DNA of 34,224 bases from Gammaproteobacteria bacterium (GCA_024280785.1 JAJRPK010000008.1:1-34224), one strand, 5' to 3'; shown: positions 8,920 to 17,262, numbered from the stretch's first letter. The notes: generated by a model from the sequence alone, not told the origin. A program made the numbers and translations.

Positions 8920-9915
8920 TTAAACTTTTGCAAAAAAATCCCTGGCTGTTTGCTTATCTTGATGAATTTTCTCCGTCAATAGATCCAGCGACGCAAACTT
9001 TTTTTCCTCGCGAATTTTTTTTCGAAATCGCACGGTAATTCTCTTTCGATATAAATCACCGACAAAGCCCAGTAAATGAACTTCTAAAATTGCTTTGATT
9101 GAATCATTTACCGTTGGGCGGGTCCCCACGTTGGCTACAGCCCGATGCCACTGATGGTATAAAGGCTCTGAAGCGAACTCCGGATTAGCTTTACGCTCAC
9201 CGCCATGAACGAATACTTCAACTGCGTACACACCTGACATCGCTGTTCGTAATCGATGTAACTCTACATTGGCCGTCGGAGTGCCTAACGTTCTTCCCAG
9301 TTGCTGCCCATAAACTACTTTTCCCGAAATACTGTAGGGCCTGCCTAGCAGTGATTCGGCACCAGAAAAGTCGCCCTGTTCTAACATCTCCCGGATTCGA
9401 GTACTGGAAACCCGCTTACCAATCACACCAAGTGTCTCTGTATCCTCTACAGTAAAACCGTGCTTACGCCCCAAACTGTTTAATAATTCAAAGTCACCAC
9501 CGCCATTGCGACCAAAACGCAAATCATCCCCGACCACGATATGCCGCGCATTTAAACCCTCGACAAACACTCGCTCGATAAACTCAACAGCATCCATATT
9601 TCGCATTTTATCGTCAAACCTTACCACCAGCACGCGATCGACGCCCCACTCTGCCAAGCCTTCAAACTTCTCGCGAAAGCTCATCAACCGAGCAGGAGCA
9701 TCCATCGGCACAAAGTACTCTCTGGGCAACGGCTCAAGCGTAACCACTACCGAAGGCAAACCTGTCTCCGCCGCCCGCGCTACCACGTGATTTATCACCG
9801 ACCGGTGGCCCAAGTGTAAGCCATCAAATGCGCCAATCGTCAAGACTGTCCCTTCTCCCGAAAGATTAGAGCGGTGCTTGATTTGTAGATTATGTAGGCC
9901 GCGAATGAGCTCCAC
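8920..9915 (-). CDS. ribF: Bifunctional riboflavin kinase / FAD synthetase RibF
   Basis: Makes FMN and then FAD from riboflavin. The N-terminal FAD synthetase (nucleotidyltransferase) domain has TIGAFDGLHLGH and later SSTRIREML. The C-terminal flavokinase domain begins GRPYSISGKVVYGQQLGR with GTPTANVEL. The ORF track uses ATG at 9927; I prefer GTG at 9915 because GGAG lies at proper distance before it, and the protein then begins MELIRGLHNLQ, matching the family start (E. coli MKLIRGIHNL). Length 331 aa. Gene order ribF–ileS–lspA is conserved. Confidence 0.95.
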   Translation of the reverse strand: MELIRGLHNLQIKHRSNLSGEGTVLTIGAFDGLHLGHRSVINHVVARAAETGLPSVVVTLEPLPREYFVPMDAPARLMSFREKFEGLAEWGVDRVLVVRFDDKMRNMDAVEFIERVFVEGLNARHIVVGDDLRFGRNGGGDFELLNSLGRKHGFTVEDTETLGVIGKRVSSTRIREMLEQGDFSGAESLLGRPYSISGKVVYGQQLGRTLGTPTANVELHRLRTAMSGVYAVEVFVHGGERKANPEFASEPLYHQWHRAVANVGTRPTVNDSIKAILEVHLLGFVGDLYRKRITVRFRKKIREEKKFASLDLLTEKIHQDKQTARDFFAKV

Positions 9916-10037
9916 GCTCGACTCCATTTGTTAGTGCCACGGCATGCGATCCAAAAAACGTCGGCTGGCCGGTAATTTTAAATTTTGCTTTCTAACCATG
10001 CTATCCCACAAACTGCTTGTATGCGGAAAAGCGACGA

Positions 10038-10043
10038 ATTATA
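10038..10043 (-). promoter_or_regulatory. Possible −10 box for ribF
   Basis: The 241-bp murJ–ribF spacer contains a perfect TATAAT on the minus strand, about 120 bp before the ribF start. No convincing −35 is seen at 16–18 bp (the region reads AGCTAAGCTCAGCT), so an activator or another sigma context would be needed. Confidence 0.3.
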
Positions 10044-10156
10044 ACCTCAAAGCTGAGCTTAGCTGGGAATTTTCAACGGGTGAATATCGACAAAACTGCA
10101 GGGCTTTCCGCTTTAAAAGTCGCCTCGCCCTAATTGCCCGATTCAAATCAATGCGA

Positions 10157-11884
10157 CTAATCTACACTAACAGCCCTAAACTGCTTAAACCTTACGCCTA
10201 AGGCAAACAGAAGCGACAGGTAAGTTACTAGCCCTGCGAAACACAGCCATGTAACTTTCACTATCCGCTGCCAACTGTTCGCGTCAGGCCAGAACAGCGG
10301 ATCTGGCAATAAGAACTGCAGCAATACCAACATAGCGCAGACAGCCACGATAACCTTTTGTAATAGCCGCCAAAACTGACTTGATAATATGGGTCCGTTT
10401 TTGACCTCATCACGATCGAGAGTACTACCTTGCTCCGAAACCTGCATTTCAGACGCAGATTTCACCTGCACCGCCGAAAGGCCACGTAATAGCATTCCTG
10501 CATTGACAAAAGCGGAAACCGAAGTTGCTAATGCTAAGCCCACATGTCCCAACTTAAAGTAAAAATGCAAAAATCCTACAAAAATAAGATTTAGCACCAT
10601 ATTAAGCCCCATGGTAATAATGCCAATTTTAACCGGTGTTTTGGTATCTTGCTGTGAGTAGTACCCTGTTGCCAGCACCTTAATAGCCATAAAGGCTAGC
10701 AGGCCTAAAGCATAGGCACGCAGGCTATAAGACGCCATATGGACGTCCTCGGGGGTCATCGCTTGATATTGAAACAATGTGTAAAGAATCGGTGAGGCCA
10801 AAATAATTAGTGCTGCGGATGCTGGTAGTGCGATTACTACGATACAACGTAGCGCCCAATCGAGCGTCTGCTGAAATTTAATCTCAGGAGATTTATTCGC
10901 AGTAACTGAACCCTCGCCGCCAGCGTCATCTACCTCGTCTCTCTTTAACCCTAACCGCGACAAACTTGGCAGAATAACGGTGGCGATAGCTATGCCAAAA
11001 ACACCAAGAGGAAGTTCTGCCAAACGATCCGAGTAATATAGCCAAGAAACGCTACCCGTCGGTAAAAATGATGCGAGCACGGTATCGAGCAGTAAATTGA
11101 TTTGGCTAACAGATACACCGAAAATCGCTGGTAACATCAGTGCCATTATTTTTCGCACACCGGGGTGCTGAGTATCCCAGATCGGTTGCGGCAATAATTC
11201 TAGCCGAGCCAAAAATGGCAACTGGAATAGTAGCTGCGCACACCCTGCAAATAATACTGCCCACGCCAGAGCATAAACCGGCTGCGCCAATAGCGGCGAT
11301 ACAAACACTGCAAAACCAATAAGCGAGAGATTGAGTAATACCGGAGTAAATGCAGGAACGACAAAGCGATCGTAGCTATTGAGTATCGCGCCAGCAAATC
11401 CGGTCAAAGAAATTAACAGTAAGTACGGAAAGGTGATGCGTAATAAGCCCGCCGTAAGGGCAAATTTTTCAGGCTGATCGATAAAGCCAGGCGCAAACAA
11501 CATCGCTACCATAGGGGCTGCCATCACGACCAAACCGGTCAATAATAATAGGCTACCGCCTAAAACTCCACACACGGCATTGACCAAAACCTGAATGGCC
11601 GCCAGATTGCCTTCGTTTTCATATTGACGCCGATATTCGGACAAGACCGGAACAAAAGCCTGAGAAAATGCGCCCTCGGCAAATAGCCTTCGTAAAAATT
11701 GCGGCACTTTAAACGCAATAAAAAACGCATCGGCGTTTCCACCAGCACCAAAAAAACGTGCGATTACAATATCTCGAATCAGGCCCATGACTCGCGAAAG
11801 CATAGTCATCGACCCAACCGTAACACTAGAGCCTAGTAGACTTCCGACTTGCTTCGGCTGATCGTTTGCAGATGGCTTATTCAA
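10157..11884 (-). CDS. murJ: Lipid II flippase MurJ (MviN)
   Basis: 575-aa MOP-superfamily membrane protein with about 14 helices that translocates lipid II to the periplasm. Family blocks include VGSMTMLSRVMGLIRDIVIARFFG, ‘NADAFFIAFKVPQFLRRLFAEGAF’ with the essential Arg residues, and SWLYYSDRLAELPLGVFGIAI. A hydrophilic loop of about 25 residues (DEVDDAGGEGSVTANK) is longer than usual. The start is TTG (11884), 17 bp after pyrB; the next Met would delete part of helix 1. GGTGGG sits just upstream. Usually rpsT lies upstream of murJ in pseudomonads; here it is pyrB. Confidence 0.95.
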   Translation of the reverse strand: MNKPSANDQPKQVGSLLGSSVTVGSMTMLSRVMGLIRDIVIARFFGAGGNADAFFIAFKVPQFLRRLFAEGAFSQAFVPVLSEYRRQYENEGNLAAIQVLVNAVCGVLGGSLLLLTGLVVMAAPMVAMLFAPGFIDQPEKFALTAGLLRITFPYLLLISLTGFAGAILNSYDRFVVPAFTPVLLNLSLIGFAVFVSPLLAQPVYALAWAVLFAGCAQLLFQLPFLARLELLPQPIWDTQHPGVRKIMALMLPAIFGVSVSQINLLLDTVLASFLPTGSVSWLYYSDRLAELPLGVFGIAIATVILPSLSRLGLKRDEVDDAGGEGSVTANKSPEIKFQQTLDWALRCIVVIALPASAALIILASPILYTLFQYQAMTPEDVHMASYSLRAYALGLLAFMAIKVLATGYYSQQDTKTPVKIGIITMGLNMVLNLIFVGFLHFYFKLGHVGLALATSVSAFVNAGMLLRGLSAVQVKSASEMQVSEQGSTLDRDEVKNGPILSSQFWRLLQKVIVAVCAMLVLLQFLLPDPLFWPDANSWQRIVKVTWLCFAGLVTYLSLLFALGVRFKQFRAVSVD

Positions 11885-11901
11885 TGCTTAACAGCCCACC
11901 A

Positions 11902-12915
11902 TTAACGCCTACCGCCCGTATACCAGCGTACTGGTTGCGAGTTTTTATCAACTGCATCTACGATATCTAAAGTCAAAGCAAATAATGCCATCCGCACCAC
12001 CACGCCGTTATCCGTTTGCCGAAATATAGCAAGATTGGGATTTTGGTTTAAGTCACTATCCAGTTCGTTGGCTTCGGCCCTCGAGTCCCTCGGCAAAGGG
12101 TGCATAATAACAGTGTTAGGCTCGCAGTATTGAGTATACACCGCTTGGTTCAAGCGAAACCTTCCTCGATACAAATCAGCTTCTTCTTGTGAGCCAAATC
12201 TTTCTTCTTGAATGCGCGTTGAATAGACAATATCGACATGCGCTATGCTCGACTCAAGTGATTCGGTAATAACCACTTTATGACCCGCTTCAACTAACAA
12301 ATCTACTAAGTCTTCAGGCATTTTTAATGCTGCTGGCGACACGAGGTAAATCTCGATATTCTGATAATTACAAAGTAATTTTGCGAGCGAATGAACAGTG
12401 CGCCCATGCTTGAGATCACCAATCATACCAATTCGCAAACCGTCTAGCTCCTTACCCCTACCTTGTAGCTCTCGCCTAATCGTATACAGATCAAGCAACG
12501 CTTGGGTTGGATGTTCATTCGCCCCGTCCCCGCCGTTGATTACGGGGACACGGCTAGCCGATGCAAACTCAGCAACCGAGCCAGACTGTGGATGACGCAT
12601 CACAATAACGTCACTGTAACCACTTAAGACCCGTGCCGTATCGTATAAAGATTCGCCCTTGGCAAGCGCCGAATTTTCAATACCCGTCGTCTCTCGAACT
12701 TCTCCTCCAAGTAGATTAAACGCACAACCAAAGCTAACGCGAGTACGCGTACTAGGCTCGAAAAACATATTGCTTAAAATTGCCCCATCCAGAACCTTTG
12801 TAATGCGTTGTCGCTTCGCATAAGGCTCCATGTTAATAGCCACGCTAAAAAGACGATCGATATCTTTGCGCTCAAATTGATCTATTGACAGAATATGACT
12901 GCCGACAAAATTCAT
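11902..12915 (-). CDS. pyrB: Aspartate carbamoyltransferase catalytic subunit
   Basis: Condenses carbamoyl phosphate with aspartate, the committed step of pyrimidine synthesis. Carbamoyl-phosphate loop STRTR at 55–59, HPTQALLDLY at 135–144, GDLKHGRTVHSLAK, and HPLPRDSRAE near the C-terminus; VMRHPQ, INGGDGANEHPTQ and GDLKHGRTVHSL are of the E. coli PyrB type. At 337 aa it is longer than E. coli PyrB (about 310), with extra residues scattered and a basic tail (RWYTGGRR). No regulatory subunit gene pyrI is next to it; murJ follows after 17 bp. ATG at 12915 has GGAG about 10 nt upstream. A leader ORF and terminator-like hairpin precede it. Confidence 0.94.
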   Translation of the reverse strand: MNFVGSHILSIDQFERKDIDRLFSVAINMEPYAKRQRITKVLDGAILSNMFFEPSTRTRVSFGCAFNLLGGEVRETTGIENSALAKGESLYDTARVLSGYSDVIVMRHPQSGSVAEFASASRVPVINGGDGANEHPTQALLDLYTIRRELQGRGKELDGLRIGMIGDLKHGRTVHSLAKLLCNYQNIEIYLVSPAALKMPEDLVDLLVEAGHKVVITESLESSIAHVDIVYSTRIQEERFGSQEEADLYRGRFRLNQAVYTQYCEPNTVIMHPLPRDSRAEANELDSDLNQNPNLAIFRQTDNGVVVRMALFALTLDIVDAVDKNSQPVRWYTGGRR

Positions 12916-12954
12916 ACGACATGCTCCAATAGCTAATAACCAAGATATAACACC

Positions 12955-12999
12955 AAAAACCGGGCAGCTAAGTCTGGTGGAGCTGTAGTCTAAACTGCC
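12955..12999 (-). terminator. Putative attenuator (intrinsic terminator) in the pyrB leader
   Basis: On the minus strand GGCAGTTTAG and CTTAGCTGCC pair as a 10-position stem (one mismatch, one G·U) around a 17-nt loop. Three bases later comes TTTTT (12955–12959), about 40 nt before the pyrB ATG. This is the form of an intrinsic terminator placed inside a leader, as in E. coli pyrBI attenuation. Folding energy was not computed. Confidence 0.5.
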
Positions 13000-13042
13000 A
13001 CTGATTACACGCCAAGCCCCTCGACGGTATTGCGAACGTCAT
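12968..13042 (-). CDS. Putative pyrB leader peptide, 24 aa
   Basis: Minus-strand ORF MTFAIPSRGLACNQWQFRLQ..., ATG at 13042 and TAG at 12970–12968. It is too short for the ORF track. Its stop falls within the 3′ arm of the terminator hairpin, so a closely following ribosome would cover the stem. TTGAG lies 5–9 nt before the ATG, a weak ribosome site. The arrangement mimics pyrL of E. coli, but the peptide shows no recognisable similarity and the U-rich pause tract of pyrBI is not evident. An ORF of this length can arise by chance. Confidence 0.35.
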   Translation of the reverse strand: MTFAIPSRGLACNQWQFRLQLHQT

Positions 13043-13059
13043 TATTGCTCAACTAATCC

Positions 13060-13065
13060 ATTGTA
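13060..13065 (-). promoter_or_regulatory. Possible −10 box for the pyrB leader transcript
   Basis: Minus-strand TACAAT (5/6 of consensus) lies about 18 bp before the leader ORF. No good −35 at 17 bp; TTGCTA occurs with a 20-bp spacer. The remaining part of the 363-bp spacer 12916–13278 shows nothing else I can support. Confidence 0.25.
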
Positions 13066-13278
13066 AGCTATGTATTAGAAACCCATAGCAAAGAAAATCA
13101 CCACAGAGAAAGCCGTAGAAAACTTCCAAAAAGCAAACACACACTAATTAGACTATTGAGTAAAAAGGGATAAGATGGAGAGAGTTGGGCGCAGCGACGT
13201 ATGTCAATGCGCCAATTAATCAAGGAGATATTCTGCTCTGGCAAAGAAAGGCTTGGACGAGCCAACAGCACGTAAAGG

Positions 13279-13629
13279 TTATAAACTCATACCAGAAGCA
13301 TCGGTTATTAGATATTCCACAAGAGTGGAAATACTCGTAGTAATGCCCCATTCGTCTGGAGCCACAAGTGACACCATACTACACCTGGCCGTAATGTCTG
13401 ACCATAACGACACTTTTTGTTCTTTGCTAAGTTGATGAACAGAGTAAAACCATGATTTCAGTTTCAGCTCTGAGCAATAGAGAAAATTTGAAAATTCTGC
13501 AGAGTAAGGGTTGCCTCTATATCGCTGAATTTCTTCAGCATGAAATTCAACCCCGTCAATCCCCGTAAGCTCATAGAGCGCGTCGAGGATATGTTTCTGT
13601 GCGGTACGAGTTCGTTCATCAATAAACAT
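13279..13629 (-). CDS. Hypothetical protein, 116 aa
   Basis: Not recognised. Begins MFIDERTRTAQKHILDALYE, ends VEYLITDASGMSL; it is soluble-looking, with no signal peptide or membrane helix, and a middle part rich in aromatic residues (NFLYCSEL, SWFYSVHQL). Two cysteines (in LYCSEL and ARCSMV) do not form a metal-site pattern. A good ribosome site, AAGGAAG, lies about 7 bp before the ATG at 13629, which argues it is translated. Isolated: 363 bp from pyrB and 300 bp from the SnoaL-like gene, so probably monocistronic. I assign no function. Confidence 0.6.
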   Translation of the reverse strand: MFIDERTRTAQKHILDALYELTGIDGVEFHAEEIQRYRGNPYSAEFSNFLYCSELKLKSWFYSVHQLSKEQKVSLWSDITARCSMVSLVAPDEWGITTSISTLVEYLITDASGMSL

Positions 13630-13929
13630 CCAATCTTCCTTAATTTAAAAAATTAGCCCCTAAGTGCAGATTAAGCCCTTACGCGCGTATCCTATGTTCT
13701 ATTGGCCAACACAGTTCTTGTAGACACTTTTCCTGTCTGACTTATTTCCTATTTACACTGCCAAATTCATATACTAATTTGGTCGAACCATCCATGCTCA
13801 GCCATATAGGTTCACAAGCTGAATCTATATGGGCAGCGCAGATTACAGCAAACATCATTCTTGCACAAGAGACCCTAATACTAGTAAATATCTACCTCAG
13901 CTAGTTGCCATTCCAGCCTTGGGACCTCT
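13630..13929. other. 300-bp spacer with two palindromes upstream of the 116-aa gene
   Basis: No ORF worth calling. It holds CCAAATT-N8-AATTTGG (13761–13782, perfect 7-bp arms) and CCATATAGGTTC-N7-GAATCTATATGG (13802–13832, 12-bp arms with one G·T). Neither is followed by a T-run on either strand, so they look like operator-type dyads or structured RNA rather than terminators. Confidence 0.55.
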
Positions 13930-14412
13930 TTATCCCGCATGCTTTAATTGTGGAGTATCGCCACTAATATCGAAGACTAAAGTTGAAATATTTTGCGCAA
14001 CCGTTTCTGCTATTTGCCACTTATCATCTTGCTTGACATATTTATCATGATAAATGATTGCCAGCTGCGTAATCGTCTTAGCCTTTGTATTGATTAATTG
14101 ATAGGAAAGTTCCCACGTTCCCTCTGCTGCTTTTTCGTTTAATAAATGAATCACTGGATTGTGCCCATGATGCATTTCCAACATATGTGGATGGCAGGCT
14201 ACCTCGGTAAACAAACTGACCAATTGATCTCTATGATTAAACTGACCAACGGGTCCATAATCAATCAGCACTTCGCCTTCGATGAAGCAATCCCTCATCA
14301 AATCTGGTTTTTTGGTATCGCAGGCCATCAGGTAAGTTGACTTGAGTGTTTTGATCGCATCAATGGCTTCAAGCCGATCGAGTCTCGACGCTAATTGTTG
14401 TAATTGGTCCAT
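13930..14412 (-). CDS. SnoaL-like / NTF2-fold protein
   Basis: 160 aa from the ATG at 14412, chosen over the GTG at 14427 because AGGTGGG lies 5 bp before it. The pattern LEAIDAIKTLKSTYLMACDTKK (helix), DCFIEGEVLIDYGP, a Phe-Thr-Glu helix, HMLEMHHGHNPVIHL, then GTWELSYQLIN and a final DDKWQIAETV strand is that of SnoaL_4-type proteins (cone-shaped α+β fold). Members include hydrolases, isomerases, ring-hydroxylating subunits and many of unknown role; specific activity cannot be stated. Transcribed divergently from coaE with a 173-bp gap; 300 bp before the next gene. Confidence 0.7.
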   Translation of the reverse strand: MDQLQQLASRLDRLEAIDAIKTLKSTYLMACDTKKPDLMRDCFIEGEVLIDYGPVGQFNHRDQLVSLFTEVACHPHMLEMHHGHNPVIHLLNEKAAEGTWELSYQLINTKAKTITQLAIIYHDKYVKQDDKWQIAETVAQNISTLVFDISGDTPQLKHAG

Positions 14413-14474
14413 TTTTCCCACCTGCACTGAAACAAAAACGGTATCATACGTGAACTCAAGCTACTTAATCGATG

Positions 14475-14488
14475 GTGAAACTGTTCAC
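14475..14488. promoter_or_regulatory. Dyad GTGAA-N4-TTCAC in the divergent SnoaL-like/coaE region
   Basis: Perfect 5-bp arms GTGAA and TTCAC separated by ACTG, with a further TTTCAC 6 bp on. It sits between divergent starts, a typical operator position. Regulator unknown. Confidence 0.3.
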
Positions 14489-14585
14489 AAAATTTCACTC
14501 GTTGAACTTTGCCTATTCTGTTGTGGATGACTTACTACCGAGACATTTGAAAAGAATACAAACTACTAATGTAAAGAGAATAATT

Positions 14586-15200
14586 ATGTATGTGGTAGGA
14601 CTAACCGGCGGTATCGGAAGTGGGAAATCTGCAGCGGCCAGCCTGTTTGCCAAGCTAGGCGTTACCGTTATTAACGCCGACATCGTAGCTCGAGAAGTGG
14701 TTGAGCCAGATACTATAGCTCTATCAAAAATTGCTGAGCACTTTGGACAGAATATTATCCAGCAAGACGGAACGCTAGACCGCGCAGCCCTACGAAATAA
14801 AGTTTTCTCTAACGAGGCCGAAAGACTTTGGCTAGAACAGCTTACCCACCCTATTATTGGTGACGCCATTTTTACTCAATTGAACACTACGAAAAAATCT
14901 GGGGAAGCAGACTACCGAATATTGGAGTCGCCATTGCTAATGGAAACCACTCAAAAGCATTTGGCTCAACGATTGCTATTGATTGACGTGCCAACTGAAA
15001 TACAAATACAGCGTACAATGGCACGAGACAATAATTCAGAAGAACAAGTCAAAGCCATATTGGCCGCCCAGATGGCACGCGAAGATAAAATAAAACTGGC
15101 CGATGACATTATAGAAAATACAGGAACATTAGCGCAACTTGAGGTGCAAGTAGAACAACTGCATTTGCAATACCTTGAACTTGCAAAAAAAACCGCCTAA
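14586..15200 (+). CDS. coaE: Dephospho-CoA kinase
   Basis: Last step of CoA synthesis: phosphorylates dephospho-CoA. P-loop GGIGSGKS at residues 8–15 of MYVVGLTGGIGSGKS; INADIVAREVV, HPIIGDAIF and LLIDVPTEIQIQRTMARD are the CoaE substrate and lid blocks. The ORF track starts 38 codons early (14472); ATG at 14586 follows AAAGAGAA at good spacing and places the P-loop at the family position, 204 aa in all. Followed 18 bp later by yacG, as in many gammaproteobacteria; pilD, a common neighbour in pseudomonads, is absent here. Confidence 0.95.
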   Translation: MYVVGLTGGIGSGKSAAASLFAKLGVTVINADIVAREVVEPDTIALSKIAEHFGQNIIQQDGTLDRAALRNKVFSNEAERLWLEQLTHPIIGDAIFTQLNTTKKSGEADYRILESPLLMETTQKHLAQRLLLIDVPTEIQIQRTMARDNNSEEQVKAILAAQMAREDKIKLADDIIENTGTLAQLEVQVEQLHLQYLELAKKTA

Positions 15201-15218
15201 CAGAAAAACGATATTGCA

Positions 15219-15419
15219 ATGAAAAAAAAAGCTATTACTGTTGATTGCCCTAACTGCCATCGTTCAATTGTGTGGGGCGACGAATACCCAGAGCGACCAT
15301 TTTGTTCAAAACGCTGTAAAGACAGTGATTTTATCGACTGGGCTAACGAGCAAAAAACTATTCCAGGCAGCCCTAGCTACGACGACATTTTTAGTGAGGG
15401 TGACCCAGACCTATACTAA
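15219..15419 (+). CDS. yacG: DNA gyrase inhibitor YacG (zinc protein)
   Basis: 66-aa zinc-ribbon protein with four cysteines in the family spacing: Cys10 and Cys13 (DCPNCHR), Cys29 and Cys33 (FCSKRCKD). DFIDWANEQKTIPG is the conserved central block and the C-terminus is acidic. Family members bind GyrB and inhibit gyrase. Probably co-transcribed with coaE 18 bp upstream. Converges on mutT, with a 69-bp spacer showing no clear bidirectional terminator. Confidence 0.93.
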   Translation: MKKKAITVDCPNCHRSIVWGDEYPERPFCSKRCKDSDFIDWANEQKTIPGSPSYDDIFSEGDPDLY

Positions 15420-15488
15420 CCCTCAGCCAAAAGAATATACCGCCCTATTTAAATTGTTATTGTCCACACTTACATCCTTCAAGCCAAT

Positions 15489-15911
15489 TTAATGTGCTGT
15501 AGACTCCGTCAAAATCTTTTGTGCCGCCAGCACAATTTCGGTATTAGCTTTAGGAAAGTCGTAATTCTCTAGTTCAGCGGCGTCAACCCATTTTATCGGC
15601 TGGTTTTCGAGCCCACAAGGTTCACCGAGAAACTCACTGACCCACCAAACATCAAGTAATACTTGCTTATCACCATAATCATGCATCACTTGAATAAACT
15701 CTACCGCATTGACTATGGTTATGCCTAATTCCTCTTTAAGCTCTCTCGCTAAGGCAATGTCTACGCTCTCCTCAGGTTCCACTTTTCCACCAGGAAACTC
15801 CCACAATCCCCCTTGGTGTAAGTGATCTGCCCGCTTGGCAATAAGAATCTTGCGCTCAGGGCTCACAATTAAACCCACAGCGACATGCACCAAAGAGCCT
15901 GAGTAAGTCAT
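15489..15911 (-). CDS. mutT: Nudix hydrolase, MutT-like 8-oxo-dGTP diphosphatase
   Basis: 140 aa. Nudix box GGKVEPEESVDIALARELKEELGI at about 41–64 contains the REx2EE metal ligands. The LIAKRADHLHQGGLWEFPGGK segment and the later WV(D) block match the MutT branch, which cleans 8-oxo-dGTP from the nucleotide pool. MutT in the secA–argJ–mutT order is common in pseudomonads and relatives. Six bp after argJ, so co-transcribed. Some Nudix paralogs act on other nucleotides; assignment depends on context plus overall similarity. Confidence 0.9.
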   Translation of the reverse strand: MTYSGSLVHVAVGLIVSPERKILIAKRADHLHQGGLWEFPGGKVEPEESVDIALARELKEELGITIVNAVEFIQVMHDYGDKQVLLDVWWVSEFLGEPCGLENQPIKWVDAAELENYDFPKANTEIVLAAQKILTESTAH

Positions 15912-15917
15912 AATATA

Positions 15918-17210
15918 TCAGGATCGATAATCAGCATTGATGTGAACGTAATCCAACGACAAGTCGCTAGTCCAAACCCGTTCCGATACGCCACCGCGAT
16001 TTAAGTTAATCGTTATTTTTATCTCTGCCTGAGACATGATTTTCATGCCTTCGGAATCTACATAGCTCTTTGCCCTGCCACCGTTTTCACAAATAAGTAG
16101 ATCATCAAGGTATATAGATATCATTTTAACATCGAGACTAGCCAAGCCAGAGCGACCTACTGCCGCCAAAATTCGCCCCCAATTGGCATCGCTGGCAAAA
16201 AATGCTGTTTTAACTAACGGAGATTCGGCCACCGCGTAAGCCACTTGCAAACATTCCTCACTGTCCATTCCGCCATTGACATCTATGGTAATAAATTTAG
16301 TGGCTCCCTCAGCATCGCGAATAATGGCCGTTGCCATACTTTCAAACAAGAAATTTAATTCATCTTTAAAATCATCCCAACGACTATGAGCGGGCGAAAG
16401 CTCTACTCCTGACTGACCTGTTGCGGCAAAGAGACAAGCGTCATTAGTTGATGTATCACCATCGACAGTAATGCGATTAAATGATTTTTTTACCGCACCG
16501 TTTAACAGCTTGTCAGCATCAGCAGTGCAAATTTTTGCATCGGTTGCTACGTAAGCCAGCATGGTTGCCATGTTCGGGCGAATCATACCCGCCCCTTTAC
16601 AAATAGCAGAGAGTGTTACCGTAGAACCATCTATTATCATTGTACGACTGCCCGCCTTTGGCACCGTATCCGTGGTCATTATGGCATTTGCGGCACGATC
16701 CCAGCCATCGGCTGATACGTCGCGATAAAGCGCAGACATCGATTTCTCGAAGCAGCTAACCGGTAACAATTCACCTATTACGCCTGTAGAAAAAGGCAAC
16801 ACTTGTGCCGAATCACAACCTGTCACCTCAGCAAGCAGAGAGCAGCTTTTTTGTGCGGCAATGTATCCTTCGTCTCCAGTACCCGCATTGGCATTACCAG
16901 CGTTGACCAAACAGTACACTGGCTCCACTGAAGGCGGTACAGTAAGTTTCAGTAAGTTTTCCTTAGCAATCGTCACTGGCGCAGCGCAAAATGCGTTCTG
17001 GGTAAACACTGCAGCTACTGTTGTTCCTGCGTCCAAAACCATAAGCGCCAAATCAAGCGGTTTATCACTCAGAGTTCCGTTCTCTATCTCTGTGAGTGTG
17101 AGAGTGCTTACGGCACTATTTTTTATACCCGCACTTACAGCCCCCCAGCCGACACCTAAAACGGGGAGAACATTTAGTAACGCTAAAATATTTTTAGTTG
17201 AATTAATCAT
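15918..17210 (-). CDS. argJ: Glutamate N-acetyltransferase / amino-acid acetyltransferase ArgJ
   Basis: Arginine synthesis: transfers acetyl from N-acetylornithine to glutamate (cyclic pathway). Self-cleaving N-terminal nucleophile family: cleavage is expected between Ala215 and Thr216 in KGAGMIRPNMATMLAYV. TTDTVPK, STGVIGELLP, DGDTSTNDAC and DANWGRILAAVGRS are further signatures. The ORF track begins at a GTG (17249), adding a hydrophobic MLFFYFIVFSIAF stretch without a ribosome site; ATG at 17210 gives 430 aa (family about 405). No ArgR-type box seen. Confidence 0.94.
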   Translation of the reverse strand: MINSTKNILALLNVLPVLGVGWGAVSAGIKNSAVSTLTLTEIENGTLSDKPLDLALMVLDAGTTVAAVFTQNAFCAAPVTIAKENLLKLTVPPSVEPVYCLVNAGNANAGTGDEGYIAAQKSCSLLAEVTGCDSAQVLPFSTGVIGELLPVSCFEKSMSALYRDVSADGWDRAANAIMTTDTVPKAGSRTMIIDGSTVTLSAICKGAGMIRPNMATMLAYVATDAKICTADADKLLNGAVKKSFNRITVDGDTSTNDACLFAATGQSGVELSPAHSRWDDFKDELNFLFESMATAIIRDAEGATKFITIDVNGGMDSEECLQVAYAVAESPLVKTAFFASDANWGRILAAVGRSGLASLDVKMISIYLDDLLICENGGRAKSYVDSEGMKIMSQAEIKITINLNRGGVSERVWTSDLSLDYVHINADYRS

Positions 17211-17262
17211 GAAAGCTATTGAAAAAACTATGAAGTAAAAAAACAGCACCCAAAGGTTAAAC

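Noticed and set aside
13201-13275. Plus-strand 24-codon ORF MSMRQLIKEIFC..., faintly like an IS21 transposase start
   Set aside because: Too short, no ribosome site at proper distance, similarity too vague, and no transposase continuation or terminal repeats.
14547-14575. coaE promoter TTGAAA-N17-TGTAAA
   Set aside because: The −10 overlaps the ribosome site, leaving almost no leader before the ATG.
15420-15488. Bidirectional terminator between yacG and mutT
   Set aside because: No inverted repeat with flanking T/A runs is visible in the 69-bp convergent spacer.
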